Positions 34,094 through 43,237 are shown, counted from the first letter of the stretch. The stretch is 64,000 bases of DNA from CALBPI01 sp942491885 (GCA_942491885.1 CALOCQ010000008.1:186001-250000); one strand, 5' to 3'. The notes: a model not told the origin generated them from the sequence alone. Translations and numbers: made by a program.

Positions 34094-34813
34094 CATTAAT
34101 GCGAGGCTCGCGATCATCCATAAACCCGCGCTGCCGCCACCGCCTTCATCGGTAATGATAACGACGGGTGGCACCGGGCTGTCAGTCGTCTGGCTCTCCA
34201 GCGGCAGGTCGAAGAGATCGGCGGAATCGGAAGGGCCGTAGACCGCGACCAGTTGTTGGTCGAAATCGTCATACAACTCAATCAGTACGTCGTAGTAACC
34301 GCGCGGGAAGCCCGAGACCAGATCGGTATCAAAGTAGTATTCGTCTTCGCCGCTGCTGCCGAAAATGTCGAACACGAATGTCTCGCCATACTCTACCCAG
34401 TCGCCGCCTTCCAGGCTCAGATAAAGCACCGCGTAGACGTTAGCGCCTTCGAAAGCGGTATCGGCATCGAACGTCAGTTCCAGACGCGTGTAGAAACCGT
34501 CGCCGTCGAAGTCGTCGAGTATTGACGTGCGGGCATCGTAGATCCAGAAGTTCTGATTGACGCCCGACTGCAGCGTGCTGGCGCTCTTACGTGCGCTTCG
34601 GTTCGCGTTGCCGGCCGCGATTGGTGCATCGGCCGCACGGGTCTGCGACAAGCCCTTTTGCTTACCGTTCTTAGCCGTGCCCGAGATCAGTCCTTGCGAG
34701 ACGGTGGTTGTACGTTCGCCGGCAGTGTCGCTGAGCGTCGTATCCGCCGTGGCGAAACTACTGAGCGTCATCGCCAGCGCGGCTGCCAACCATGTTGTGC
34801 TGCGTGTTTTCAT
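34043..34813 (-). CDS. GlyGly-CTERM surface protein, choice-of-anchor H-like
   Basis: The 256-residue precursor starts with a signal peptide (about residues 1-23, ending SSFATA), then a variable basic segment. A beta-rich domain at about 85-200 is rich in Asp, Gly and Tyr (NFWIYDARTSILDDFDGDGFYTRLEL, GYYDVLIELYDDFDQQLVAVYGP). The C-terminus is DEGGGGSAG, a membrane helix and an Arg-rich tail, the GlyGly-CTERM signal cleaved by rhombosortase-type proteases in organisms with type II secretion. The domain resembles the choice-of-anchor H family. The ATG at 34813 has GGAG eight bases upstream. The function is unknown; a structural or calcium-binding surface role is inference. Confidence 0.72.
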   Translation of the reverse strand: MKTRSTTWLAAALAMTLSSFATADTTLSDTAGERTTTVSQGLISGTAKNGKQKGLSQTRAADAPIAAGNANRSARKSASTLQSGVNQNFWIYDARTSILDDFDGDGFYTRLELTFDADTAFEGANVYAVLYLSLEGGDWVEYGETFVFDIFGSSGEDEYYFDTDLVSGFPRGYYDVLIELYDDFDQQLVAVYGPSDSADLFDLPLESQTTDSPVPPVVIITDEGGGGSAGLWMIASLALMLLGRVVVRRQRLGVTV

Positions 34814-34954
34814 TATCCTCACTCCTAAGTGCTGCAGGGTGAGGTCTATTTCGACACAGGTACGCTGAATAACAGCTGAACGGACGCTTGTCGGGCATGC
34901 CAATAACAATGCCTGGCGATTTTGGGTCGCTACATGAGCCAGAGCGTCAGGTAG

Positions 34955-36370
34955 TTACGTCTCGGTAGCGCTCTGGCTGACATCGGGCGGATCGTCATCA
35001 TCCTGCGCAACGCTATCGTCATCGTTGCGGTTCTCAAGCCAGCGCAGGATATCGCGGTAGTTTCTGATGTTTTCGACGTAGGTCACAGGCTCCCAGCCGC
35101 GCGCATAGCCATACGGTACGTGCTGGTACCAGCGCTTCTGCGCGAGCAGGGGCAGCGCGTCACGTACGTCCACCCAGCGATTCGGGTTGCCATTTTGCAT
35201 ATCGACGATACTGCGTGCGTCCTGCAGATGTCCGTAGCCGACGTTATAGGCGGCGAGCGCCATCCAGGTTCTGTCCGGCTCCGGGATTTCGTCATCCAGT
35301 CGCGCTTTCAGGGTCGCGAAAAAGCGCGCACCGCCACGAATACTTGACGCCGGGTCTTCGCGGTTTTCGATCCCCAGTTCGGAGGCGGTGGCGAGCGTCA
35401 GCATCATGATGCCGCGCACACCGGTCGGTGACACGGCACTGCGCCGCCAGTGCGATTCCTGGTAACCCATTGCGGCCAGCAGTCGCCAGTCGACTTGCTC
35501 GTTGGCAGCCGCTTCCTCGAACCACTCGCGATAGCGCGGCAAGCGCGACTGGTAGTGGCGAATGAAGCTGCGTGTCCCGACATAATCGAAATCGTCATTG
35601 TGTCCGTAGTAGCGATCGAGAATGCGCGTCAACTCGCCGTTGCGCCGAATTTTCTGCAGGTATTGGTTAGCCTTGATGACCAGCGAGCTATCCCCGCCGG
35701 GCCGGAACGCCCAGGCAATTGAGTCGGCGACCTCCAGGTCCAACCCGATGCGCAGTTCGGGGTGAAAATGACGATTGATGCTGAAGTCGGTCGAATCGGC
35801 CACCGTGTAGTCGATATCGCCGCTGGCGACCGACGCAAGCAGGTCAGAGGCCTCGGCGGTGGGGTCTTCCTGCCATTCGAGCAGCGGATACTGTTCCTTC
35901 AGCGCACGCATGGTCTCTACATGGCTGGAGCCGCCGATAATGACTATCTCGGCAGCCTGAATATCATCCACTGACTGTGGTTTGCCAGTGCCGCGGCGGT
36001 AAATCAGATGTTGCTCCACCTGCTGGTAGGGCTGAGAGAACACCACTTGCGCTAGGCGCTGCTCGGTGACTGACAGTCCGGCGGCCACCATGTGTGCGTC
36101 GCCGTCGGCGATTGACGGCACCAGTTCGGCGAAGTTCTTGAGCGGCTGCATGTTCAGCGATACGCCGAGTTCGGCTGCGAAGCCGCGCGCCAGGTCGTAT
36201 TCAGGTCCGGTCGGACCGCTGTTGCCAATGTAGTAGGCCGTCGGCGAATTGCGTGTAATAACCCGCAGCTCACCGAGCTCCATGATCTGCTGCAAAACCG
36301 GCGGCGCGAAACGCGGCGTCGACAGCAGCAACAGGCTGATCAGCGCGATGATCAGTCTCATCGGGCGCAT
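34955..36370 (-). CDS. mltF: membrane-bound lytic murein transglycosylase F
   Basis: MltF cleaves peptidoglycan glycan strands with formation of 1,6-anhydromuramic ends. An N-terminal hydrophobic signal is followed by a solute-binding-protein (ABC transporter type) domain at about residues 35-265 that regulates activity. The lytic transglycosylase domain has catalytic Glu305 in GYQESHWRRSAVSPTGVRG and the later MALAAYNVGYGHL motif. An acidic tail of about 25 residues ends the protein. ATG codons at 36370 and 36361 both fit. The family's lipoprotein Cys is not evident, so it may be held by an uncleaved helix or released. Confidence 0.92.
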   Translation of the reverse strand: MRPMRLIIALISLLLLSTPRFAPPVLQQIMELGELRVITRNSPTAYYIGNSGPTGPEYDLARGFAAELGVSLNMQPLKNFAELVPSIADGDAHMVAAGLSVTEQRLAQVVFSQPYQQVEQHLIYRRGTGKPQSVDDIQAAEIVIIGGSSHVETMRALKEQYPLLEWQEDPTAEASDLLASVASGDIDYTVADSTDFSINRHFHPELRIGLDLEVADSIAWAFRPGGDSSLVIKANQYLQKIRRNGELTRILDRYYGHNDDFDYVGTRSFIRHYQSRLPRYREWFEEAAANEQVDWRLLAAMGYQESHWRRSAVSPTGVRGIMMLTLATASELGIENREDPASSIRGGARFFATLKARLDDEIPEPDRTWMALAAYNVGYGHLQDARSIVDMQNGNPNRWVDVRDALPLLAQKRWYQHVPYGYARGWEPVTYVENIRNYRDILRWLENRNDDDSVAQDDDDPPDVSQSATET

Positions 36371-36505
36371 TCCGCAATGTATCGTGGGCAGTCCATGGGC
36401 CGATTATACCCATTCATCGGCGAACACTTGTGCGTCGGTGCGCGATATTGGCTGCGGCGCAGAAAATGCCAGCCAAAAGAGGGTGATTCCGAGCGCCCGG
36501 CCTGA

Positions 36506-36511
36506 GATAAT
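36506..36511 (+). promoter_or_regulatory. -10 element of the 4.5S RNA gene
   Basis: GATAAT ends seven bases before the predicted 5' end of the 4.5S RNA, the expected distance to the start of transcription. The -35 region is weak. Confidence 0.5.
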
Positions 36512-36518
36512 GAAGGCT

Positions 36519-36624
36519 GGCTCGTGTCGGCTGCCCCGCGACGGTCAGCCGTGAACCCCGTCAGGCCCGGAAGGGAGCAGCGGCAACGGTCACACCGGGT
36601 GCCGGGACCCAGCTGGCGCGAGCC
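36519..36624 (+). ncRNA. ffs: 4.5S signal recognition particle RNA
   Basis: The RNA carries the universal SRP domain IV core: GTCAGGCCCGGAAGGGAGCAGC at about 36560-36581 and the pairing strand GGTGCCGGGACCCAGCTGGC. The outer stem GGCTCG/CGAGCC closes the hairpin of about 106 bases. It binds Ffh for co-translational targeting. A TCTCTTTTTT tract follows at once and should terminate it. It lies just upstream of dnaX, as in many Gammaproteobacteria. Confidence 0.95.
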
Positions 36625-36677
36625 TCTCTTTTTTGTCCTGCGCAATGCGCGGGTCTCACAAGGTATACGTTTTTTCG

Positions 36678-38381
36678 ATGAGCTATTTGGTCCTGGCGCG
36701 CAAATGGCGTCCGCAACGTTTTGAGGATGTCGTTGGTCAGCAGCATGTATTGCAAGCGCTGACCCATTCGCTTGAGAACGAGCGCCTGCATCATGCGTAT
36801 TTGTTTGCGGGCACACGCGGCGTCGGCAAGACGACGCTGGCCCGCATTCTCGCGAAGGCGCTTAACTGTGAGCGCGGTATTTCCGCCACACCGTGTGGCG
36901 AATGCAGCGCCTGTCACGAAATCGACGAGGGCCGGTTCGTCGATCTGATCGAGGTCGATGCCGCGTCACGCACCAAAGTCGATGACACGCGCGAGATGCT
37001 CGACAATGTCCAGTATTCGCCGACCCGCGGCCGCTACAAGGTCTACCTCATCGATGAGGTGCATATGTTGTCGACCCACTCGTTCAACGCGCTATTGAAA
37101 ACGCTCGAAGAACCGCCGCCGCATGTGAAGTTCCTGTTGGCGACGACCGACCCGCAGAAACTGCCGGTGACCGTGCTGTCGCGGTGTTTGCAGTTCAATC
37201 TCAAGCGCCTCACGCCGCAGCTCATCGCCGAACGCCTTGGTGAAATCGCAACGGCGGAATCGGTCAAGGCCGAGGCCGGCGCGCTGGCATTGATAGCGCG
37301 CGCAGCGGAAGGCAGTCTACGCGATGCGCTGAGTCTGATGGATCAGGCAATTGCCTTCGGCAATGGTGCGATGCCCGAAGCGGCCGTAGCTGAAATGCTG
37401 GGGGCGCTCGATCGTAGCCAGGTAGTGGCGTTGCTGGAGCGGCTCGCTGAAAATGACGCGCAGGGTCTTCTGAAGATTATTGCCGATGCCGACGAGATGT
37501 TTCCCGATTATCGGCGCTTGCTGGACGAACTGGCATCCTTGCTGACACGGATCGCCGTTTATCAGGCCACCAACAGCAGCGATCTTGAAGAGGACGAGCA
37601 AGTTGACCTGATCCGCCTGGCGGGTGTGATATCGCCTGCTGATGCCCAGCTCTTCTACCAGATTGCCGTGATCGGCAAGCGCGATCTTGCGCTTGCGCCT
37701 GACCCGAGAGCGGGTGTTGAAATGACATTATTGCGAATGTTGGCGTTCAAGCCGGGGGCGGCGCCGCCCCCGGAACGTTTACCGGCTGACGCCGTCGCGC
37801 GATCGGCCGCCGGTAAACCTGCGCGGCAACCTGCCAAGCGCAGCGCCGCCCCTAAATCCGCGGCCAAAAACGCAGCCAAAAGCTCGGTCAAAGGTGCAGC
37901 GGTCGATCATGCGCCGGTGGCGAAGAAAAGCAGCGATCCGAGCACGGATGTTGAGCCCACCGAATTAGCGGATTGGCACCGGTTGATTGGTCAACTGACG
38001 CTCGGCGGCGTCGCGCGCCTGCTTGCCGCGAACTGTGCGTTTGTCGCGCGCGACGGCGCGCTCGTGCAGCTCTCGCTCGACCGGCGCAGCGAATCCCTGA
38101 TGACTGACGTGCGTGTTAAGGAAATCGCTGCGGCTTTGTCGAATTATCTGGGCGACGAGGTCACGGTTCGTGTAGACATCGATGGCGTCGTGGCGAAAGA
38201 GACCCCGGTGCAGCGTGCGGCACGTCGCGAGCATGAGAAAAAAGCAGACGCCGAGGCGTCACTGGCGTCTGATGCGGGCGTGCAGGAAATGCAGAAGCTG
38301 TTCGATGCCGAACTGCAATCGGAATCCGTGCAGCTGATTGACGGTGATACCGACGGTTCACCGGCACAGGCAAAATCCTAG
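36678..38381 (+). CDS. dnaX: DNA polymerase III subunits tau/gamma
   Basis: DnaX is the ATPase of the clamp loader and links the polymerase cores. Domain I has the P loop GTRGVGKTTLARIL near residues 45-58, a zinc module (CERGISATPCGECSACHEI) and the Walker B IDEVHML. Domain III and an Ala/Lys/Pro-rich linker (about 360-430) lead to a tau-type C-terminal domain. The ATG at 36678 begins the universal MSYLVLARKWRPQRFEDVVGQ; the frame is open to 36633. The length of 567 residues is shorter than E. coli tau (643), mainly in the linker. No convincing frameshift site for gamma is seen. Confidence 0.96.
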   Translation: MSYLVLARKWRPQRFEDVVGQQHVLQALTHSLENERLHHAYLFAGTRGVGKTTLARILAKALNCERGISATPCGECSACHEIDEGRFVDLIEVDAASRTKVDDTREMLDNVQYSPTRGRYKVYLIDEVHMLSTHSFNALLKTLEEPPPHVKFLLATTDPQKLPVTVLSRCLQFNLKRLTPQLIAERLGEIATAESVKAEAGALALIARAAEGSLRDALSLMDQAIAFGNGAMPEAAVAEMLGALDRSQVVALLERLAENDAQGLLKIIADADEMFPDYRRLLDELASLLTRIAVYQATNSSDLEEDEQVDLIRLAGVISPADAQLFYQIAVIGKRDLALAPDPRAGVEMTLLRMLAFKPGAAPPPERLPADAVARSAAGKPARQPAKRSAAPKSAAKNAAKSSVKGAAVDHAPVAKKSSDPSTDVEPTELADWHRLIGQLTLGGVARLLAANCAFVARDGALVQLSLDRRSESLMTDVRVKEIAAALSNYLGDEVTVRVDIDGVVAKETPVQRAARREHEKKADAEASLASDAGVQEMQKLFDAELQSESVQLIDGDTDGSPAQAKS

Positions 38382-38434
38382 CGTTGACCAACGCACTGTT
38401 GTGCAACGCCAATGACTATTCTGGAGTAGAGATT

Positions 38435-38758
38435 ATGAAAGGCGGAATCGGCCAGCTGATGAAGCAGGCCAAGCAGATGCAGGAAAACATGGAGAAGGTT
38501 CAGGCGGAGCTCGCGGAGACTGAGGTAACCGGCGAGGCCGGCGCCGGTCTGGTGCGTGTAAGCATGACCTGCAAACATGAAGTGCGCGGCATCAGCATCG
38601 ACGATAGCCTGCTGGGCGACGATCGCGAAATGCTTGAAGATCTGATCGCTGCCGGTTTCAACGATGCGTTGCGCAAGGCCGAAGAAATCAGCCGCGACAA
38701 GATGTCGGGTATGACCGGTGGCATGGGATTGCCGGCCGGCTTCAAGATGCCTTTTTAG
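38435..38758 (+). CDS. ybaB: nucleoid-associated protein YbaB
   Basis: YbaB is a small dimeric DNA-binding protein of the YbaB/EbfC family. The N-terminal helix GGIGQLMKQAKQMQENMEKVQAEL, the strand KHEVRGISID and the C-terminal helix are all present, ending with a Gly/Met-rich tail GMGLPAGFKMPF. The ATG at 38435 has GGAG eight bases upstream and gives 107 residues (E. coli 109). It lies between dnaX and recR, the standard order. Confidence 0.96.
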   Translation: MKGGIGQLMKQAKQMQENMEKVQAELAETEVTGEAGAGLVRVSMTCKHEVRGISIDDSLLGDDREMLEDLIAAGFNDALRKAEEISRDKMSGMTGGMGLPAGFKMPF

Positions 38759-38767
38759 GGCCTGGCA

Positions 38768-39373
38768 TTGGCGTTTACTCCCTTACTGACAGACCTCATA
38801 GACGCGCTTCGCTGTTTGCCCGGAGTCGGGCAGAAGTCGGCGCAGCGCATGGCGTTTGCGTTGCTCGAACGTGATCGTGACGGCGCCCTGAAACTGGCCG
38901 GCAAGTTGCAGTCAGCGGTGGAGGGCATAGGCCAGTGCGAGCGCTGTCAGATGTTTTCCGAAACGCCGCTGTGTCCCGTATGCAGCGATCCGGCGCGCGA
39001 CGATCGTGCGCTGTGCGTCGTTGAGTCGCCGGCGGATGTGCTGGCGCTGGACGCCGCGACGGGGTTTCGCGGGCGCTATTTCGTATTGATGGGGCATCTG
39101 TCGCCGCTGGATGGCATCGGCCCCGAAGAGCTCGGTCTTGAAAAACTCGCGCGCTTGTTTGCCCACCCCGAGTTAAAGGAAGTCATTATCGCGACTAATC
39201 CGACGGTGGAAGGCGACGCGACCGCGCACTATGTGGCCGACGTTGCTGCGCGGCATGGAATTAACGCCAGTCGTATCGCGCACGGCGTGCCGGTCGGCGG
39301 CGAGCTCGAATACGTCGACGGCGGTACGCTATCGCATGCATTTTCGGGTCGACGCGCGATGTACAGCGACTGA
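38768..39373 (+). CDS. recR: recombination mediator protein RecR
   Basis: RecR, with RecF and RecO, loads RecA on gapped DNA. The helix-hairpin-helix LPGVGQKSAQRMAF near residues 17-30 is followed by the zinc motif CERCQMFSETPLCPVC. A Toprim domain (LCVVESPADVLALD, VIIATNPTVEGDATAHY) and GHLSPLDGIGPEEL complete the fold. The start is a TTG at 38768 and no better codon lies near the conserved N-terminus. The length of 201 residues equals the E. coli protein. It follows ybaB by nine bases. Confidence 0.97.
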   Translation: MAFTPLLTDLIDALRCLPGVGQKSAQRMAFALLERDRDGALKLAGKLQSAVEGIGQCERCQMFSETPLCPVCSDPARDDRALCVVESPADVLALDAATGFRGRYFVLMGHLSPLDGIGPEELGLEKLARLFAHPELKEVIIATNPTVEGDATAHYVADVAARHGINASRIAHGVPVGGELEYVDGGTLSHAFSGRRAMYSD

Positions 39374-39388
39374 ACGAGGAGCCTGCAG

Positions 39389-39757
39389 ATGAGTAGCGAC
39401 AATGATTGTTTATTTTGCGCGATTGCCAATGGCGCAATCCCGGCGCAACGCGTTTTTGAAACCGATGACGTCATCGGTTTTCTGGATATTCAGCCACAGG
39501 CACCGGTGCACGTGTTGTTTATTCCGCGTAGACACATCGCTACGGCGAACGATCTCGGCGATGATGAGGCGACGCTGGTCGGGCAATTGACGCTCGCAGC
39601 ACGCGCCTACGCGCAAGCCGAAGGCTTCGCTGATGCCGGCTACCGGTTGGTGATGAACTGCAATCGCGACGGCGGCCAGACGGTCTATCACCTGCACCTG
39701 CATTTGCTTGCAGGTCGCGCGATGCCCGCGGGCTTCGGCGCGACTGGCGCCGACTAG
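39389..39757 (+). CDS. HIT-family nucleotide phosphoramidase (HinT-like)
   Basis: The histidine triad is HLHLHLL with His101, His103 and His105; the last attacks the substrate phosphate. The N-terminal DCLFCAIANGAIPAQRVFE and the APVHVLFIPRRHI segment are typical of the HinT group, which hydrolyses AMP-lysine and other purine phosphoramidates. The length is 122 residues. GAGGAGC lies upstream of the ATG. It follows recR by 15 bases and overlaps rsgA by four bases tail to tail. Confidence 0.92.
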   Translation: MSSDNDCLFCAIANGAIPAQRVFETDDVIGFLDIQPQAPVHVLFIPRRHIATANDLGDDEATLVGQLTLAARAYAQAEGFADAGYRLVMNCNRDGGQTVYHLHLHLLAGRAMPAGFGATGAD

Positions 39758-40686
39758 CGGCGTTGTTTGCCGAGTTGTCGCGTGAGCTGCGCCAGACGCA
39801 AGAAACTCGCGTAGCGGCGCGCATCAATGTCGCCGTCCTCGACGCCGGCTTTGACTGCGCAACCGGGTTCTGCGCGGTGACGGCAATTGGCAAAGCGGCA
39901 CCGATCGGCAAACTCGGCGATCTCAATGAAACCATCACCGACGTCGGCAACATCCTCGATGCTTGGCGCGTAGTCGCGCACACCGGGTGAGTCGATGACG
40001 TGGATATCTCCCGGCAACCGAATGAGTTGCGCGGTGACGGTCGTGTGCCGGCCTTCATCGTTGGATAGTGAAATGCTGGCGGTGCGTTGCACATCATCGT
40101 GACCCAGGCTATTGATCAGCGATGATTTGCCGACACCCGACTGACCAACCAGAATGCTCAGCTTTCCCGCCAGTGCGGCGGCAAGTTCGCTGGTGCCGGT
40201 ATCGGCCGTCGCACTGGTTTCGATGACCTGATAACCGAGCTTTCTGTATGCGCTCGCCTCGGGCGGCAATTCGCCGAGATCGGATTTGTTCCAGATGATC
40301 AGAGCGTCGCAATGCATCAACCGGGCTGCTGCAAGATAACGGTCGACGATAAAGAAATCTGCGGCTGGCGCCGGGCAGGCAACGATTGCCATCAACTCAA
40401 TATTGGCCGCGAGCACCTCGCGCCGGCCGCGTGCGTCCGGTCTGGCCAATTCGTTGTCGCGTGGCTCAATGCTCTCGATAACCCAGTCTTTCTCGCCCAC
40501 CAGTGGCATCGCGGTGACAAAGTCGCCGGCCACAGGGCGCATGCGTTTGCCGCGCGTGCGCGCTTGCGGATGACGCGCATCCAGCGCATCTGGCGCGGCA
40601 ATGCGGAAACGGTGTCCGAAGCAGGCGGTCACACGCATGCGCTGAGGCGTGTCGGGCTGGCTCGTGGAGGGTTTCGGATCAGACAT
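39754..40686 (-). CDS. rsgA: ribosome small-subunit GTPase RsgA
   Basis: RsgA is a circularly permuted GTPase that checks maturation of the 30S decoding centre. An N-terminal OB fold precedes the permuted order of motifs: G4 WNKSD, then G1 GQSGVGKSSLIN, then G3 DSPGVRDY. The C-terminal zinc module is CRFANCRHRAEPGCAV. The ATG at 40686 gives 310 residues (E. coli 350); an earlier in-frame codon at 40779 would cross the orn gene start. It is divergent from orn, as in E. coli. Confidence 0.96.
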   Translation of the reverse strand: MSDPKPSTSQPDTPQRMRVTACFGHRFRIAAPDALDARHPQARTRGKRMRPVAGDFVTAMPLVGEKDWVIESIEPRDNELARPDARGRREVLAANIELMAIVACPAPAADFFIVDRYLAAARLMHCDALIIWNKSDLGELPPEASAYRKLGYQVIETSATADTGTSELAAALAGKLSILVGQSGVGKSSLINSLGHDDVQRTASISLSNDEGRHTTVTAQLIRLPGDIHVIDSPGVRDYAPSIEDVADVGDGFIEIAEFADRCRFANCRHRAEPGCAVKAGVEDGDIDARRYASFLRLAQLTRQLGKQRR

Positions 40687-40751
40687 CGGCGACAGTATGC
40701 CACTGTGCGTGCCGACATCGGGTATCCGCGTGCTTCTGGTACACTTTCGAC

Positions 40752-41333
40752 ATGACACATCAGGATGAAAATGCGGCACTCGAATCGGCGCGCTGGGTAT
40801 GGATCGACCTCGAGATGACGGGTCTGGATCCGATGAATGACCGCATTATTGAGATTGCCACCATTGTGACCGACGGACTGCTGAACGAGGTCGCGGTCGG
40901 GCCGGTTATTGCCGTGCGCCAGACACGCGAACGGATGGAGGGTATGGACGAGTGGAACACGCGCCAGCACGGTGGGTCCGGGCTCACCGCAAGGGTGTTG
41001 TCGAGTACGGTTAGTACCGCGACGGCTGAGGCGGAAACGATCGCGTTTCTCAGTGAGCATCTTGCAGCGGGCAGCTCGCCTATGTGCGGCAACAGTATCT
41101 GCCAGGATCGTCGTTTTCTCGCGCGCTACATGCCCGATCTCGAGGCGTTCTTCCACTATCGCAACCTTGATGTCACCACGCTGAAGATCCTCGCGAATCT
41201 ATGGTCTCCGCGGATCGCGTCGTCGGTTAAAAAGGACGCGCAACACCTGGCGCTTGCGGATATTCGCGACTCGATTGCCGAGTTGCGCCACTATCGCGAT
41301 CGCTGGCTCGGCGTCGTCGCGACTGACGATTGA
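40752..41333 (+). CDS. orn: oligoribonuclease
   Basis: Orn degrades very short RNAs and the linear dinucleotides from cyclic di-GMP. It is a DEDDh exonuclease: Asp19 and Glu21 in WIDLEMTGLDP, a second Asp in CQDRRFLARYMP, and the HxxxxD motif in HLALADIRDSIAELRHYR. The length of 193 residues is slightly above E. coli (181), through a longer N-terminus. It is the first gene of a small run ending with the GFA-family gene. Confidence 0.97.
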   Translation: MTHQDENAALESARWVWIDLEMTGLDPMNDRIIEIATIVTDGLLNEVAVGPVIAVRQTRERMEGMDEWNTRQHGGSGLTARVLSSTVSTATAEAETIAFLSEHLAAGSSPMCGNSICQDRRFLARYMPDLEAFFHYRNLDVTTLKILANLWSPRIASSVKKDAQHLALADIRDSIAELRHYRDRWLGVVATDD

Positions 41334-41353
41334 GGAAACCTGCGGTGCACGGT

Positions 41354-41971
41354 ATGTCAGACCTGAGCCTGCGTAGTTCGCCGTCAGCCGTACGCAACGC
41401 GCCGGCCATTGCCGTAGTGCTGGCGGATCAACTTAAGCCCGGTATGCGCGTTGTAGAGGTTGGTTGTGGCACCGGCCAGCATGCGGCCTGCATGGTTGAT
41501 CAGATTGCCGATATGACCTGGCAGCCGACGGATGTCGTGCCCGAGACGGAGACGATAATGGCGTGGCGCGAGCGCGCGCAAAACGCTGCGTGTATTTTGC
41601 CGCCGCGAGCGCTGGATGTCAGCGCGCCTGAACATTGGGTTGCGCTTGATCGCTTCGATGCGCTGTACTCGGCGAATACGTTACACATCATGCCGTGGGC
41701 GTCGTGCGAGCACTTGTTTGCGGGGGCCGCGAGGGTGATTCGTGCCGGCGGACTCATGTGCATTTATGGCCCGTTTCATGACGGTGACCGCCCGACCAGC
41801 GACTCAAATGAGCGCTTCGATCGCGAGCTCCGTGCGCAGCCCGGCGGTATGGGTATTCGTGATCTCCAGCGCGTGCGTGCACTGGCTGCCAGCTGCGACT
41901 GGCTTGAGTACGCGCACTACCACATGCCAGCCAACAACCAGATGCTGATCTGGCGTCGGGCCGAGACATGA
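41354..41971 (+). CDS. DUF938-family SAM-dependent methyltransferase-like protein
   Basis: The SAM-binding motif I is MRVVEVGCGTGQHAACMV near residues 31-48, followed by WQPTDVVPE and a later YSANTLHIMPWASCEHLFAG segment that identifies the DUF938 group. The end LEYAHYHMPANNQMLIWRR is also characteristic. The substrate is unknown. The start is uncertain: the ATG at 41354 fits the family, but an in-frame TTG at 41330 overlaps the orn stop and would couple the two genes. The next gene overlaps its stop as ATGA. Confidence 0.85.
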   Translation: MSDLSLRSSPSAVRNAPAIAVVLADQLKPGMRVVEVGCGTGQHAACMVDQIADMTWQPTDVVPETETIMAWRERAQNAACILPPRALDVSAPEHWVALDRFDALYSANTLHIMPWASCEHLFAGAARVIRAGGLMCIYGPFHDGDRPTSDSNERFDRELRAQPGGMGIRDLQRVRALAASCDWLEYAHYHMPANNQMLIWRRAET

Positions 41972-42390
41972 CAGTGCCTGCAAAGACATCACAGGCTGCG
42001 TCTCTGGTGACCGTCAAAGGCGGCTGTCATTGTGGCAACGTGTGTTTCGAGGTGCAGCTGCCGGACCCTTTGAAGGCACACCAATGTAATTGCTCGATCT
42101 GTGCGGCAAGCGGGTTCATTGGCATCATCGTGCCGGCAAGTCGTTTTAGCCTGTTGAGCGACCCTGCCGCGCTGTCGGAGTATCGTTTTAATACAGGTGT
42201 GGCGCGCCACTGGTTTTGCGCGACCTGCGGCGTCAAGTCCTATTACCGGCCGCGCTCTAATCCGGACGGCTACAACCTCAATCTGAACTGCCTGTCGCTG
42301 GCGTCGTCGCATCAGGTCGACGTTGTTGCGTTCGATGGGCAGAATTGGGAAGCGCACGCGGACACGTTGCGCGGTTTGTCGCGCGACTGA
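41968..42390 (+). CDS. GFA/CENP-V domain protein
   Basis: This 140-residue protein has the zinc-binding cysteines of the GFA (glutathione-dependent formaldehyde-activating enzyme) fold: GGCHCGNVCFEV near the start, QCNCSICAASGF, and HWFCATCGVKSYYRP. Members bind zinc and sometimes glutathione, but most lack proven formaldehyde activity, so the name gives the fold and not the reaction. It overlaps the preceding methyltransferase-like gene by four bases. Confidence 0.88.
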   Translation: MTVPAKTSQAASLVTVKGGCHCGNVCFEVQLPDPLKAHQCNCSICAASGFIGIIVPASRFSLLSDPAALSEYRFNTGVARHWFCATCGVKSYYRPRSNPDGYNLNLNCLSLASSHQVDVVAFDGQNWEAHADTLRGLSRD

Positions 42391-42511
42391 TGCGTATATT
42401 GTTGCCGTATGACGACAGTGTACAAACGCGCATTCAGGCCGTAACCTTGCCGACCGGAGTGCCGTGATCGATCGTACAGCGGCATCGCAGAGTTAACCTC
42501 GGGATCAGAAG

Positions 42512-43237
42512 ATGGGATATTCAAAACGCAGATCATTGTCGACCTGGGCCGGCGCAAGCGCGCTCGCACTGTGGCTCGCACTTGGCATGAGCAATACGGC
42601 AATGGGGCAGGCTGACACGCGCTATGTAACTGACATCTTCGAAATCACGATGCGACGCGGGCCCAGCACCAGCAACGCCATTGTGCGCATGCTGGAATCC
42701 GGCACGCCGGTGGAGGTGATCTCATCCGACTCTGCGACGGGCTATACGCGTGTCCGACTGACGACCAGCGATACAGAAGGCTATGTGCTGACGCGCTATC
42801 TGATGGCCGAGCAGGATGCGCGCAGCCAACTCGCCGGCCTGCAAGAGCGTCTGGCGACATTGCGCGACCAAAGCGGCGACCGCGGCAGGGAGCTCGATGA
42901 TTTGCGCCAGGCCAATGCGGCGGCGAGTCAGCGTATCAACACGCTTGATCAGGATAACGAGCGGCTGAAGGCGGCTTTGGCTGCGCTGCAGCAAAAAGCG
43001 TCCAACGTCATCAGTATCGATCGCGAGAACACGACGCTGCGCAAAGACCTCACAGAGACGCAGATCCAGCTGCAGCTGCTGCAGGAAGAAAATAGCGAGC
43101 TGATCAGCCGGCGCATCATGCACTGGTTCATCATCGGCGCCGGCGTGTTGTTGGCCGGTGTTGTGCTCGGTTTGCTGCTGCCCGGCATGCGCCGGCGCAA
43201 ACGCGGCGGCTATGGCGGCGGGGGTGACCTGCTGTAA
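42512..43237 (+). CDS. SH3-domain and coiled-coil membrane protein (YgiM-like)
   Basis: A signal peptide (about residues 1-33) is followed by a bacterial SH3 domain at about 38-100 (YVTDIFEITMRRGPSTSNAIVRML, GYTRVRLTTSDTEGYVLTRYL). A coiled coil covers about 104-200 and one membrane helix about 206-226 (MHWFIIGAGVLLAGVVLGLLL), with a short Arg/Gly-rich cytoplasmic tail. The layout is that of E. coli YgiM and the TIGR04211 family. A cell-wall related role is usual for SH3 proteins but is not demonstrated for this one. It converges on ppsA. Confidence 0.88.
   Translation: MGYSKRRSLSTWAGASALALWLALGMSNTAMGQADTRYVTDIFEITMRRGPSTSNAIVRMLESGTPVEVISSDSATGYTRVRLTTSDTEGYVLTRYLMAEQDARSQLAGLQERLATLRDQSGDRGRELDDLRQANAAASQRINTLDQDNERLKAALAALQQKASNVISIDRENTTLRKDLTETQIQLQLLQEENSELISRRIMHWFIIGAGVLLAGVVLGLLLPGMRRRKRGGYGGGGDLL

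Noticed and set aside
38238..38272. A6G run followed by a G+C-rich hairpin in dnaX, like a -1 frameshift site
   Set aside because: The A run is in the wrong register for the A-AAA-AAG slip (codons GAG AAA AAA GCA), and a shift would stop at 38270, only about 36 residues before the normal end. It could not produce a gamma-like short form.
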